Assembly (NCBI GenBank): GCA_947311265.1
Contig: CAMZKQ010000037.1
Location: 1-7,375, forward strand
DNA from: an uncultured Chlorobiota bacterium
Lineage (GTDB): Bacteria; Bacteroidota; Bacteroidia; Bacteroidales; JAADGE01
Direction: 5' to 3'
Length of the DNA stretch: 7,375 nucleotides
Shown one piece after another: positions 1 to 7,074 of the stretch. A model generated the notes under the pieces. That model was not told where the DNA came from, did not search any database, and saw only the letters and a list, made by a program, of their open reading frames with translations. Each line of letters begins with the position of its first letter. Position 1 is the stretch's first letter. The translations under genes and the position numbers were made by a program.

Positions 1-905
1 ACTTCCGGTGCTTTAATTTCTATTAAGCGTTTTAAACGGTTATTTCGGATAATAACTCGCCTATATAAGTCGTTTAAATCGGAAGTTGCAAAACGTCCAC
101 CATCAAGTGGCACAAGTGGTCGTAATTCTGGTGGAATTACAGGCACAACTTTTACAATCATCCATTCTGGCTTATTGATGCCTCGGGACTCTCGTAGGGC
201 CCCAATGACTTGTAGGCGTTTTAGTGCATCATTTTTTCTTTGCTGTGAGGTTTCTGTATTTGCTTTGTGGCGAAGTGTTATTGAAAGCTCGTCTAGATCT
301 ACCCTTTGTAATAAATCAAACAAGGCTTCTGCTCCCATTTTAGCGATAAATTTTTGAGGATCGCTATCGTCCAAATGCTGATTTTCTCGAGGCAGAGCAT
401 CTGCAATTTCCCAGTATTCTTCTTCTGTAAGAAAGTCTAAATCAGCCACTCCATTTTCTTCTGCCGCTCCTGCTTGTACCACTACATACCTTTCGTAGTA
501 TATAATTGTATCTAATTTTTTTGTAGCTAGCCCTAATAAATACCCTATTTTATTGGGTAAAGACCTAAAATACCAGATATGTGCAACAGGGACAACAAGG
601 GAGATGTGTCCGGTGCGTTCTCTTCTTACTTTCTTTTCAGTAACTTCTACCCCACAACGGTCGCAAACTATGCCTTTGTATCTGATGCGTTTGTATTTTC
701 CGCAGTGGCATTCATAGTCCTTGGTTGGGCCAAAAATACGTTCGCAAAAAAGGCCATCTCTTTCGGGCTTATACGTTCTGTAGTTAATGGTTTCAGGTTT
801 TAATACCTCTCCACTAGAGCGTTCTAAAATTTCTTCTGGGGAAGCTAAACTGATTAATATTTTTGAAAAATCGCTTCTGTTTTTATTGGATCTTCTGAAT
901 GCCAT
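1..905 (-). CDS. rpoC: DNA-directed RNA polymerase subunit beta' (RpoC), N-terminal part, cut by window edge
   Basis: Largest catalytic subunit of RNA polymerase. The 301 codons seen here cover the N-terminal clamp region; the catalytic Mg-binding loop lies beyond the window. The protein starts MAFRRSNKNRSDFSKI and continues with SPEEILERSSGEVLKPETIN and YRTYKPERDGLFCERIFGP, the standard Bacteroidota beta' opening. The N-terminal zinc site is intact: Cys66, Cys68, Cys81 and Cys84 in ECHCG and CDRCG. Further conserved blocks are VAHIWYFRSLPNKIGYLLG (about 108-125) and VVPVIPPELRPLVPLDGGRF (about 253-272), which leads toward the lid/rudder region. The ATG at 903-905 is firmly the start, because an in-frame stop (918-920) lies five codons upstream. 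No Shine-Dalgarno motif precedes it. It lies 136 nt after rpoB in the same direction and has no recognisable promoter of its own. No frameshift is seen. Confidence 0.98.
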   Translation of the reverse strand, partial: MAFRRSNKNRSDFSKILISLASPEEILERSSGEVLKPETINYRTYKPERDGLFCERIFGPTKDYECHCGKYKRIRYKGIVCDRCGVEVTEKKVRRERTGHISLVVPVAHIWYFRSLPNKIGYLLGLATKKLDTIIYYERYVVVQAGAAEENGVADLDFLTEEEYWEIADALPRENQHLDDSDPQKFIAKMGAEALFDLLQRVDLDELSITLRHKANTETSQQRKNDALKRLQVIGALRESRGINKPEWMIVKVVPVIPPELRPLVPLDGGRFATSDLNDLYRRVIIRNNRLKRLIEIKAPE

Positions 906-934
906 ATTCTTAAAAAGCTATTAAATTGATGATA

Positions 935-947
935 AGCACAATGTGCT
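935..947 (-). repeat. Small inverted repeat in the rpoB-rpoC gap
   Basis: AGCACA and TGTGCT form a perfect 6-bp inverted repeat around one central A. As RNA it would be a 5-bp stem with a 3-nt loop. It lies about 30 nt upstream of the rpoC start, within the leader. No U tract follows on the minus strand, so it does not look like a terminator. It could be a minor leader hairpin or a protein site, or chance in AT-rich DNA. Confidence 0.35.
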
Positions 948-1000
948 ATTTTTATTAAAATATGTACGGAAAATAATTCGTATTATCGTTTTTTAACAGG

Positions 1001-1023
1001 AAAAGCGAATTTAAAAAATTCGC
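1001..1023 (-). terminator. Weak terminator-like hairpin after rpoB (possible attenuator before rpoC)
   Basis: On the minus strand GCGAATTT and AAATTCGC form a perfect 8-bp stem with a TTT loop (1005-1023), followed directly by four T (1001-1004) and then CC. It begins 18 nt after the rpoB stop codon. Only three of the eight pairs are G-C and the U tract is short, so it should terminate poorly. It may pause or attenuate polymerase, or protect the rpoB mRNA 3' end after processing. rpoC must be transcribed, and I see no good promoter in the gap, so readthrough is expected. Confidence 0.45.
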
Positions 1024-1041
1024 ATAATTCCTATTAATATA

Positions 1042-4000
1042 TTAGTCTAGTTTTATACTAAGCCCTAGTCCTCGTAGTTCGTGTAAAAGCACATTAAATG
1101 ATTCTGGAATACCTGGTTTTGGAAGTGGCTCTCCTTTAACAATTGACTCATAGGCCTTAGCACGCCCAATTACATCATCTGATTTTACAGTAAGTATTTC
1201 TTGTAAAATATTTGCAGCACCAAAGGCTTCTAGTGCCCAGACCTCCATTTCACCAAAACGTTGCCCACCAAACTGTGCTTTACCACCGAGTGGTTGCTGG
1301 GTAATAAGCGAGTAGGGGCCTATTGAACGGGCGTGCATTTTATCATCTACCATGTGCCCTAATTTTAGCATATAAATTACACCTACGGTTGCAGGCTGAT
1401 CGAAACGTACGCCTGTACCTCCATCGTAGAGGTAGCTTTTCCCAAAGCGAGGCACGCCAGCTTTATCTGTATATTCAGTAATTTGGTCTAGTGAAGCACC
1501 ATCAAAAATAGGGGTTGCGAAATTAACTCCTAGTGTAATTCCTGCCCAGCCTAAAACCGTTTCATAAATCTGCCCTAAGTTCATCCGAGAGGGTACGCCT
1601 AGTGGGTTGAGTACAATATCTACAGTTGTTCCATCTTCTAAGTAAGGCATATCTTCATCACGAACAATTCTTGCAACAATACCTTTGTTTCCATGGCGTC
1701 CGGCCATTTTATCGCCGACTTTTATTTTTCTCTTTTTAGCGATATAAACTTTAGCCAATTTAATGATTCCTACTGGCAACTCATCGCCTACAGAGATATT
1801 ATATTTTTTTCTGCGTTGTATGCCTTCAATTTCTTTGTGTGCCGATACGAAGTTATGAAGCAGCTGCTTGATAAGCTCATTTTTTTTCTTATCAGTAGTC
1901 CATTTACTTGGGTTGATATTTAAAAAATCGAGTTCTTGAAGTAGCTTTAATGTAAATTTAGTGCCTTTTGGTATGACTTCTGCATTATAATAATCCTTAA
2001 CGCCTTGCGAAGTTTTCCCATTGACAAGAATAAAAAGTTTATCGACCAAGCGTCCTGTTAGCTCAATCACTTTTCTGCCCATTTCCTCTTCAATTTTAGC
2101 AATAAGTGGCTTATCGGCATTTTTTGCCAATCTGTCTTTCATTGAGCGCGAGAAAAGTTTTTTGTCAATCACCACTCCAAATAGCGAAGGAGAAGCTTTT
2201 AGGGAGGCATCTTTTACATCGCCTGCTTTGTCTCCAAAAATGGCTCGGAGTAATTTTTCCTCTGGCGATGGGTCGGACTCTCCTTTTGGAGTAATTTTAC
2301 CTATAAGGATGTCCCCTGGTTTTATATGTGCTCCAATTCTAATAATTCCATTTTCGTCTAGGTTTCGAGTAGCCTCTTCGCTAACATTAGGAATATCTGC
2401 GGTTAGTTCTTCTACTCCACGTTTAGTATCCCTCACTTCTAATATATACTCGTCGATATGCACCGAGGTAAATACATCATTACGCACTACTTTTTCAGAG
2501 ATTACGATAGCATCTTCAAAGTTGTAGCCTTTCCAAGGCATAAATGCTACTTTTAGGTTTTTTCCTATGGCAAGTTCTCCGCCTTTAGAGGAGTAGCCTT
2601 CGGTTAGGATTTGTCCTTTTTTTACTTTGTCCCCTTTATCTACAGTTGGCAAAAGGTTTAAGCAAGTATTTTGATTTGTTTTTCTAAACTTAGGAATTAT
2701 ATACCTTTTAGTATCGTCGTGGAAGCTGACAAAGCGGTCATTCTCGGATCTTTCGTAACGGATTAGAATTTCGTTCGCATCAACGTATTCAACAATACCG
2801 TCTGCTTCTGCCGTGACTAGTACTCTTGAATCTTGTGCAACGTTAGCTTCAATTCCTGTTCCGACTACTGGTTCTTCAGAGATAAGTAGTGGGACTGCTT
2901 GGCGCATCATATTTGAGCCCATCAATGCACGGTTGGCATCATCGTGTTCTAAGAATGGGATTAATGAAGCGGCTATAGATGAGATTTGATTGGGTGCAAC
3001 GTCCATCATGTCCACTTTATCTTTTTCGATAAAAGGGAAATCGCCATCGGAACGGGATTTAATGTTACTTGCATCAAACGCTCCATTATCTTTAATTGGT
3101 GCATCAGCCTGAGCAATTACTTTTGCCTCCTCGTCCTCCGCACTATAGTATTTTAAGCCTTCATCAGTAATATCAACAACACCTTTGTTTACAGTTCTAT
3201 AGGGGGTTTCTATAAACCCGAGTCTATTAATTTTTGCAAAAACACAAAGTGAGGAAATTAGCCCAATATTTGGCCCCTCAGGGGTTTCGATTGGGCAAAG
3301 TCTGCCGTAGTGTGTGTAGTGAACATCACGGACTTCAAACCCTGCCCGTTCTCTGGATAGCCCGCCAGGCCCAAGGGCTGACATTCTTCTTTTATGGGTC
3401 ATTTCAGCCAAAAGGTTGGTTTGGTCCATAAATTGGGAAAGTTGGTTTGTGCCAAAAAATGAATTGATTACCGAAGAAAGTGTTTTAGCATTAATTAAAT
3501 CAATTGGAGTGAAAACTTCGTTATCTCTAACATTCATTCTTTCTCTAATTGTTCTGGCCATTCTTGCCAGTCCTACGCCAAACTGGTTGGAGAGTTGCTC
3601 GCCAACAGTTCTTACCCGCCTATTGCTGAGGTGGTCAATATCATCAACATCAATTTTAGAGTTAATCAGCCTAATCAAATACTTGATAATTTGGATAATA
3701 TCCTCTCTTGTAAGTATTCTTACGTCGTTTGATGTTTCTTGTTTTAATTTTTTATTTATTCTGTAGCGTCCGACTTCTCCTAAATCGTAGCGTTTGTCTG
3801 AAAAGAATAATTTATCAATTACGTCTCTGGCAGTGGCTTCATCGGCAGGATCAGAATTTCTTAATTGCCTATATATATAAAGTACGGCTTCTTTTTCAGA
3901 GTTACAAGGGTCTTTTTGTAATGTGCTGTAAATAATAGCATAATCAATGGTACTTTGTGTACTTTTATGTAAAAGTATGGTTTTGCTTCCAGAATCTACA

Positions 4001-4848
4001 ATGCGTTCAATATGCTCATTTTCTAGTACTGTTTCTCGGTCAATGATAACTTCATTACGCTCAATAGATACCACTTCACCAGTATCTTCATCAACAAAAT
4101 CTTCAATCCAAGTTTTTAGTACTCTTGCTGCTAATCGCCTGCCAATTACTTTTTTAAGCCCTGTTTTGGAGACTTTTACTTCATCGGCAAGGTCAAATAT
4201 TTCTAGAATATTTTTGTCGCTTTCGTATCCAATAGCACGTAAAAGTGTAGTTACTGGCAATTTCTTTTTTCTATCAATATAGGCGTACATTACATTATTG
4301 ATATCCGTTGCAAATTCAATCCATGAGCCTTTGAAAGGGATTACACGTGCAGAGTATAATTTTGTACCATTGGCGTGAGTGCTTTGCCCAAAGAATACGC
4401 CTGGCGAACGGTGTAATTGTGAAACGACAACACGTTCTGCCCCGTTGATAACAAAAGTTCCACGAGGGGTCATGTAGGGTACTGTTCCTAGATATACATC
4501 TTGAATAACAGTATCAAAATCTTCGTGGTCTGGGTCTGTGCAATATAGTTTTAATTTTGCTTTAAAGGGCACACTAAATGTGAGTCCTCTTTCGATACAC
4601 TCTGTAATGGAGTACCTTGGGGGATCAACAAAATAATCAATAAACTCTAGTACGAAATTATTACGAGTGTCAGTGATTGGGAAGTTTTCGTTGAAAACTT
4701 TATGTAATCCTTCTCTTTTTCGTTGCTCGGGAGTAGTATTGAGCTGAAAAAAATCTTGGAAAGATTTTAACTGAATTTCCAAAAAATCGGGATAATCCAA
4801 TTTTAATTTTGTGGAAGCAAAATTTATTCTAACTTTTTCTGATGACAT
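1042..4848 (-). CDS. rpoB: DNA-directed RNA polymerase subunit beta (RpoB)
   Basis: Second-largest RNA polymerase subunit, forming one side of the active-site cleft and the rifampicin pocket. It is complete at 1268 aa, about the usual Bacteroidota length, with no large insertion or frameshift. Landmarks: TFVINGAERVVVSQLHRSPG (131-150); the rifampicin cluster I loop at about 464-492; the conserved block through ETPEGPNIGL (521-530); DDANRALMGSNMMRQAVPLL (636-655); GYNFEDAI with acidic Glu778/Asp779 near the active site; GDKMAGRHGNKG with the two active-centre lysines Lys1047 and Lys1055; DKMHARS with His1172; and the C-terminal GGQRFGEMEVWALEAFGA segment that packs against beta'. One oddity is Leu479, where E. 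coli and typical Bacteroidota have Pro (E. coli position 520). The ATG at 4846-4848 gives the expected N-terminus MSSEKVRINFAST and has no Shine-Dalgarno motif. The gene follows rplL after a 94-nt gap with a terminator-like hairpin, and precedes rpoC. Confidence 0.99.
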   Translation of the reverse strand: MSSEKVRINFASTKLKLDYPDFLEIQLKSFQDFFQLNTTPEQRKREGLHKVFNENFPITDTRNNFVLEFIDYFVDPPRYSITECIERGLTFSVPFKAKLKLYCTDPDHEDFDTVIQDVYLGTVPYMTPRGTFVINGAERVVVSQLHRSPGVFFGQSTHANGTKLYSARVIPFKGSWIEFATDINNVMYAYIDRKKKLPVTTLLRAIGYESDKNILEIFDLADEVKVSKTGLKKVIGRRLAARVLKTWIEDFVDEDTGEVVSIERNEVIIDRETVLENEHIERIVDSGSKTILLHKSTQSTIDYAIIYSTLQKDPCNSEKEAVLYIYRQLRNSDPADEATARDVIDKLFFSDKRYDLGEVGRYRINKKLKQETSNDVRILTREDIIQIIKYLIRLINSKIDVDDIDHLSNRRVRTVGEQLSNQFGVGLARMARTIRERMNVRDNEVFTPIDLINAKTLSSVINSFFGTNQLSQFMDQTNLLAEMTHKRRMSALGPGGLSRERAGFEVRDVHYTHYGRLCPIETPEGPNIGLISSLCVFAKINRLGFIETPYRTVNKGVVDITDEGLKYYSAEDEEAKVIAQADAPIKDNGAFDASNIKSRSDGDFPFIEKDKVDMMDVAPNQISSIAASLIPFLEHDDANRALMGSNMMRQAVPLLISEEPVVGTGIEANVAQDSRVLVTAEADGIVEYVDANEILIRYERSENDRFVSFHDDTKRYIIPKFRKTNQNTCLNLLPTVDKGDKVKKGQILTEGYSSKGGELAIGKNLKVAFMPWKGYNFEDAIVISEKVVRNDVFTSVHIDEYILEVRDTKRGVEELTADIPNVSEEATRNLDENGIIRIGAHIKPGDILIGKITPKGESDPSPEEKLLRAIFGDKAGDVKDASLKASPSLFGVVIDKKLFSRSMKDRLAKNADKPLIAKIEEEMGRKVIELTGRLVDKLFILVNGKTSQGVKDYYNAEVIPKGTKFTLKLLQELDFLNINPSKWTTDKKKNELIKQLLHNFVSAHKEIEGIQRRKKYNISVGDELPVGIIKLAKVYIAKKRKIKVGDKMAGRHGNKGIVARIVRDEDMPYLEDGTTVDIVLNPLGVPSRMNLGQIYETVLGWAGITLGVNFATPIFDGASLDQITEYTDKAGVPRFGKSYLYDGGTGVRFDQPATVGVIYMLKLGHMVDDKMHARSIGPYSLITQQPLGGKAQFGGQRFGEMEVWALEAFGAANILQEILTVKSDDVIGRAKAYESIVKGEPLPKPGIPESFNVLLHELRGLGLSIKLD

Positions 4849-4872
4849 TTATTTGATTTTAAAGTATGCTAA

Positions 4873-4903
4873 CAAAGTAATACACAAAAAGGTTTAGGGC
4901 AAA
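4873..4903 (-). promoter_or_regulatory. Candidate Bacteroidota-type promoter for rpoB overlapping the terminator
   Basis: On the minus strand TTTG (4900-4903) is followed after exactly 19 nt by TTACTTTG (4873-4880). The known Bacteroidota primary sigma-factor consensus is TTTG near -33 and TAnnTTTG near -7, with a spacer of about this length, so there is one mismatch. The implied start is near 4866-4869, giving a 5' UTR of roughly 20 nt before the rpoB ATG. The -33 element sits in the loop and descending arm of the terminator hairpin. The match is by eye, and short AT-rich motifs like this occur by chance. Confidence 0.35.
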
Positions 4904-4919
4904 ATTATGCCCTAAACCT
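4886..4919 (-). terminator. Intrinsic terminator / attenuator between rplL and rpoB
   Basis: AGGTTTAGGGC (4890-4900) and GCCCTAAACCT (4909-4919) form a perfect 11-bp inverted repeat, extendable by one A-T pair to 12 bp with a 6-nt loop. Read on the minus strand, the descending arm runs into a T5 tract (4886-4890), giving a classic intrinsic terminator 23 nt after the rplL stop codon. On the plus strand no T tract follows, so it acts in one direction only. Because rpoB and rpoC lie downstream, partial termination is expected, as with the known rplL-rpoB attenuator in E. coli. The sequence itself cannot show the readthrough rate. Confidence 0.85.
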
Positions 4920-4942
4920 ATTGATAAAAAACAGATTTGTTT

Positions 4943-5320
4943 TTATTTCAATTCAATTTCAGCTCCAACTTCCTCTAATTGAGCCTTTAAGGATTCAGCT
5001 TCCTCTTTGCTTACTTTTTCTTTAATTGGGCATGGTGCAGAGTCCACTAGTGCTTTTGCATCTTTAAGACCTACGCTAGTCAGTTCTTTTACTGCTTTTA
5101 CCACTTTGAGTTTTTGTCCGCCGGCGGCTTTCAAAATCACATCAAACTCGGTTTGTTCAGCCTCTGCTCCTTCATCGCTTCCTGCTGCTGGTCCTGCAAT
5201 TGCAACTGCTGCTGCTGCTGGCTCTATACCATACTCATCTTTTAAGATGTCAGCTAATTCTTTTACTTCTTTGACGGTTAGATTAACTAACTCCTCAGCA
5301 AATTTTTTTAGGTCTGCCAT
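4943..5320 (-). CDS. rplL: 50S ribosomal protein L7/L12
   Basis: Flexible stalk protein present as several dimers on L10; it recruits and activates translational GTPases (EF-G, EF-Tu, IF2). It is complete at 125 aa, normal for the family. The N-terminal dimerisation and L10-binding helices span about 1-31 (start MADLKKFAEELVNLTVKEVK). An Ala/Gly-rich hinge follows at about 34-55, encoded by a run of GCA/GCT codons, and the globular C-terminal domain runs from about 57 to the end, with LKVVKAVKELTSVGLKDAKA holding the factor-binding helices. Two residues are unusual: Cys97 in APCPIKEKVS, and Lys102 where most family members have Gly in the KEG motif. The gene starts 30 nt after rplJ with no Shine-Dalgarno motif, and is followed by a strong terminator-like hairpin. 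Confidence 0.98.
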   Translation of the reverse strand: MADLKKFAEELVNLTVKEVKELADILKDEYGIEPAAAAVAIAGPAAGSDEGAEAEQTEFDVILKAAGGQKLKVVKAVKELTSVGLKDAKALVDSAPCPIKEKVSKEEAESLKAQLEEVGAEIELK

Positions 5321-5350
5321 TTTGTATTATTCTTGATTTTTGTTAATTAC

Positions 5351-5866
5351 TTATTTATTTGTTAGGGTTTCTAGCAGGCCGTGAAGCGTGTTTTGCCCTG
5401 ATTGTAGTCCTGAAATAACCGCTTTGGCTGGGGATTGTAATAGACCTATCACATCTGCGATAAGTTCGTCTCTAGATTTAATAGAAACGAGTTCGCTTAC
5501 TGCATCGTCGCCAATATATATTCCTTCTTCTACATACGCTGCTTTAAGCAACGGTTTGTCGTTTGTTTTCCTAAACGCCTTGATTAGTTTTGCTGGTGCA
5601 TTTCCTGTTTGTGTAAACATAACAGAAGTAGAACCCACTAAGCTTTCAAAAATGCCTTCTAGTTCTTTTTCCGAACGTTCAAAAGCTTTTTTTAACAAGG
5701 TGTTCTTGGTAACAATTAACTCAATATCGTCTTTGAAACAAGCACGCCGTAAGGCACTTGTGTCAGAAGCATTCAATCCTGATATATCAGTAATATACAC
5801 GTGGTTTGAACTGTTAACTTTTTGAGTTAAATTGTCAATTATCAGATTTTTATCCTCTTTTGTCAT
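5351..5866 (-). CDS. rplJ: 50S ribosomal protein L10
   Basis: Base of the L7/L12 stalk: the N-terminal domain binds 23S rRNA next to L11, and the C-terminal helix carries the L7/L12 dimers. It is complete at 171 aa, a normal length. Recognisable parts are the N-terminal segment MTKEDKNLIIDNL, the conserved ALRRACFKDDIELIVTKNTL (38-57), the ESLVGSTSVMF block (74-84), and the long C-terminal helix from about 132, with LLQSPAKAVISGLQSG then HGLLETLTNK. The ATG at 5864-5866 lies 36 nt after the rplA stop. That gap is too short for the long structured L10 leader seen before rplJ in E. coli, so rplJ is probably co-transcribed with rplK-rplA and any autoregulation must use another site. There is no Shine-Dalgarno motif upstream. 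Confidence 0.98.
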   Translation of the reverse strand: MTKEDKNLIIDNLTQKVNSSNHVYITDISGLNASDTSALRRACFKDDIELIVTKNTLLKKAFERSEKELEGIFESLVGSTSVMFTQTGNAPAKLIKAFRKTNDKPLLKAAYVEEGIYIGDDAVSELVSIKSRDELIADVIGLLQSPAKAVISGLQSGQNTLHGLLETLTNK

Positions 5867-5902
5867 AATTGAAATTTTACAGTTTAAATTCTTAGTACCA
5901 CA

Positions 5903-6592
5903 TTATATCGACTTAACGTCAATCTGAATACCTTTACTCATTGTGCTAGACATAAAGACACTTTTCATATAAGTACCTTTAGATGAAGCTGGTTTAAGTT
6001 TGGTGATAGTTTGCAAAAATTCTCTTGCATTATCAACAATTTTTTCAGGAGAAAAAGAGGCTTTTCCGATAGAGGCATGGATAATTCCAAACTTATCTAC
6101 TTTAAAGTCAATTTTTCCTTGTTTTACCTCTTTAACCGCTTTTGCAACATCCATTGTTACAGTTCCACTTTTAGGGTTTGGCATAAGGCCTCTTGGCCCT
6201 AGTACTCTCCCTAATGGTCCAACTTTGGACATTACAGGTGGCATTGTAACAACAACGTCAAAATCTGTCCACCCGCCTTTAATTTTAGTGATGTACTCAT
6301 CGAGGCCAACATAATCTGCACCAGCAGCTTCTGCGTCTTGTGCCTTGTCTGGCGTACATAAAACTAAAACACGAATGTCTTTTCCTGTGCCGTGTGGTAA
6401 GGAAACAACACCTCTAACCATTTGATTTGCTTTTCGAGGATCGACTCCAAGTGCAACGTCTAAATCAATAGACGCATCAAAATTTGTAGTTGTTATTTCT
6501 TTAACTAAGGCAGCAGCATCGGTTAAAAGGTAAGATTTACCAGCTTCAATTTTCTCAGCGGCTTTCTTTTGTTTTTTTGTAATTCTTGCCAT
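5903..6592 (-). CDS. rplA: 50S ribosomal protein L1
   Basis: Protein of the mobile L1 stalk, which binds 23S rRNA helices 76-78 and helps release deacylated tRNA from the E site. In several bacteria L1 also represses its own operon by binding the rplK leader mRNA. It is complete at 229 aa, the family's usual length. Conserved parts are VDPRKANQMVRGVVSLPHGT (50-69), EAAGADYVGLDEYITKIKGG (88-107), the family signature GPRGLMPNPKSGTV (132-145) and the RNA-binding C-terminal stretch KGTYMKSVFMSSTMSKGIQI (205-224). The ATG at 6590-6592 gives the expected N-terminus MARITKKQKKAAEKIEAGK. It lies 27 nt after rplK and 36 nt before rplJ, clearly in one transcription unit, with no Shine-Dalgarno motif. 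Nothing unusual is seen. Confidence 0.98.
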   Translation of the reverse strand: MARITKKQKKAAEKIEAGKSYLLTDAAALVKEITTTNFDASIDLDVALGVDPRKANQMVRGVVSLPHGTGKDIRVLVLCTPDKAQDAEAAGADYVGLDEYITKIKGGWTDFDVVVTMPPVMSKVGPLGRVLGPRGLMPNPKSGTVTMDVAKAVKEVKQGKIDFKVDKFGIIHASIGKASFSPEKIVDNAREFLQTITKLKPASSKGTYMKSVFMSSTMSKGIQIDVKSI

Positions 6593-6619
6593 TTAAAATT
6601 AATTGAAGATTAATATTAC

Positions 6620-7057
6620 TTACCCAGGAAACTCACCACTAATGGTTATTCCCATACTTCTGGCAGTGCCAGCAATCATTTTCATTGCAGATTCGACTTT
6701 AAAAGCGTTTAAATCCGCCATTTTGTCTTCTGCAATAACTTTTACCTGTTCCCAAGTAATAGATGCGACTTTATCTCTGTTTGGTTCGGCCGAACCAGAC
6801 TTTAATTTAGCAGCCTCTAATAACTGCACAGCAGCCGGAGAAGTTTTTGTTACAAAATCAAAAGATTTATCTGCATAAACCTTAATCTCAACAGGGATTA
6901 CCTTACCCGCCTTAGATTGAGTTCTGGCATTAAATTGCTTACAGAATTCCATGATATTGACTCCTGCAGCACCTAATGCTGGACCAACCGGAGGCGAAGG
7001 ATTGGCAGCCCCGCCGGCTATTTGTAATTTTACTATTTTTGAAACTTCTTTTGCCAT
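6620..7057 (-). CDS. rplK: 50S ribosomal protein L11
   Basis: L11 binds the GTPase-associated region of 23S rRNA together with L10 and modulates EF-G and stringent-factor action; it is the site of thiostrepton-type antibiotic binding. It is complete at 145 aa, a normal length. The N-terminal domain carries the proline-rich ANPSPPVGPALGAAGVNIME (18-37), which lines the thiostrepton site, and all the usual prolines are present. The C-terminal rRNA-binding domain ends with MKMIAGTARSMGITISGEFP (126-145 region), containing the family signature GTARSMG. The start MAKEVSKIVKLQIAGG matches the family. It follows nusG after 72 nt, which is the place where L1 represses the operon in other bacteria, and precedes rplA by 27 nt. 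No Shine-Dalgarno motif is seen. Confidence 0.98.
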   Translation of the reverse strand: MAKEVSKIVKLQIAGGAANPSPPVGPALGAAGVNIMEFCKQFNARTQSKAGKVIPVEIKVYADKSFDFVTKTSPAAVQLLEAAKLKSGSAEPNRDKVASITWEQVKVIAEDKMADLNAFKVESAMKMIAGTARSMGITISGEFPG

Positions 7058-7074
7058 TTTTTAAATATTATTGT

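Noticed and set aside
175..803. Two short plus-strand frames (60 and 74 codons) near the left end
   Set aside because: The minus strand here encodes unbroken, highly conserved RpoC including its zinc site, so these are shadows.
972..987. Short AT-only inverted repeat (ATAAT, 4-nt loop, ATTAT) in the rpoB-rpoC gap
   Set aside because: A five-pair A-T stem is expected by chance in such AT-rich DNA and would be unstable as RNA.
2021..2527. Long plus-strand open frame (168 codons) inside rpoB
   Set aside because: It lies fully antisense to the highly conserved rpoB and its Ser/Ile-rich product looks like a mirror of rpoB codons. No family is recognisable and no start signal is seen.
3416..4282. 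Several plus-strand open frames of 68-116 codons opposite the RpoB N-terminal half
   Set aside because: They overlap each other and rpoB, have low-complexity Ser/Leu/Ile-rich products and no conserved motifs, and are antisense shadows.
5183..5222. Run of CTG/GCT triplets resembling a microsatellite
   Set aside because: It encodes the Ala-rich hinge of L7/L12, which is compositionally biased in all members, and the repeat is interrupted. It is not treated as a separate repeat element.
5388..5825. Plus-strand open frame of 145 codons opposite rplJ (and similar ones opposite rplL, rplA and rplK)
   Set aside because: They exactly shadow conserved ribosomal protein genes, and no independent coding evidence is seen.
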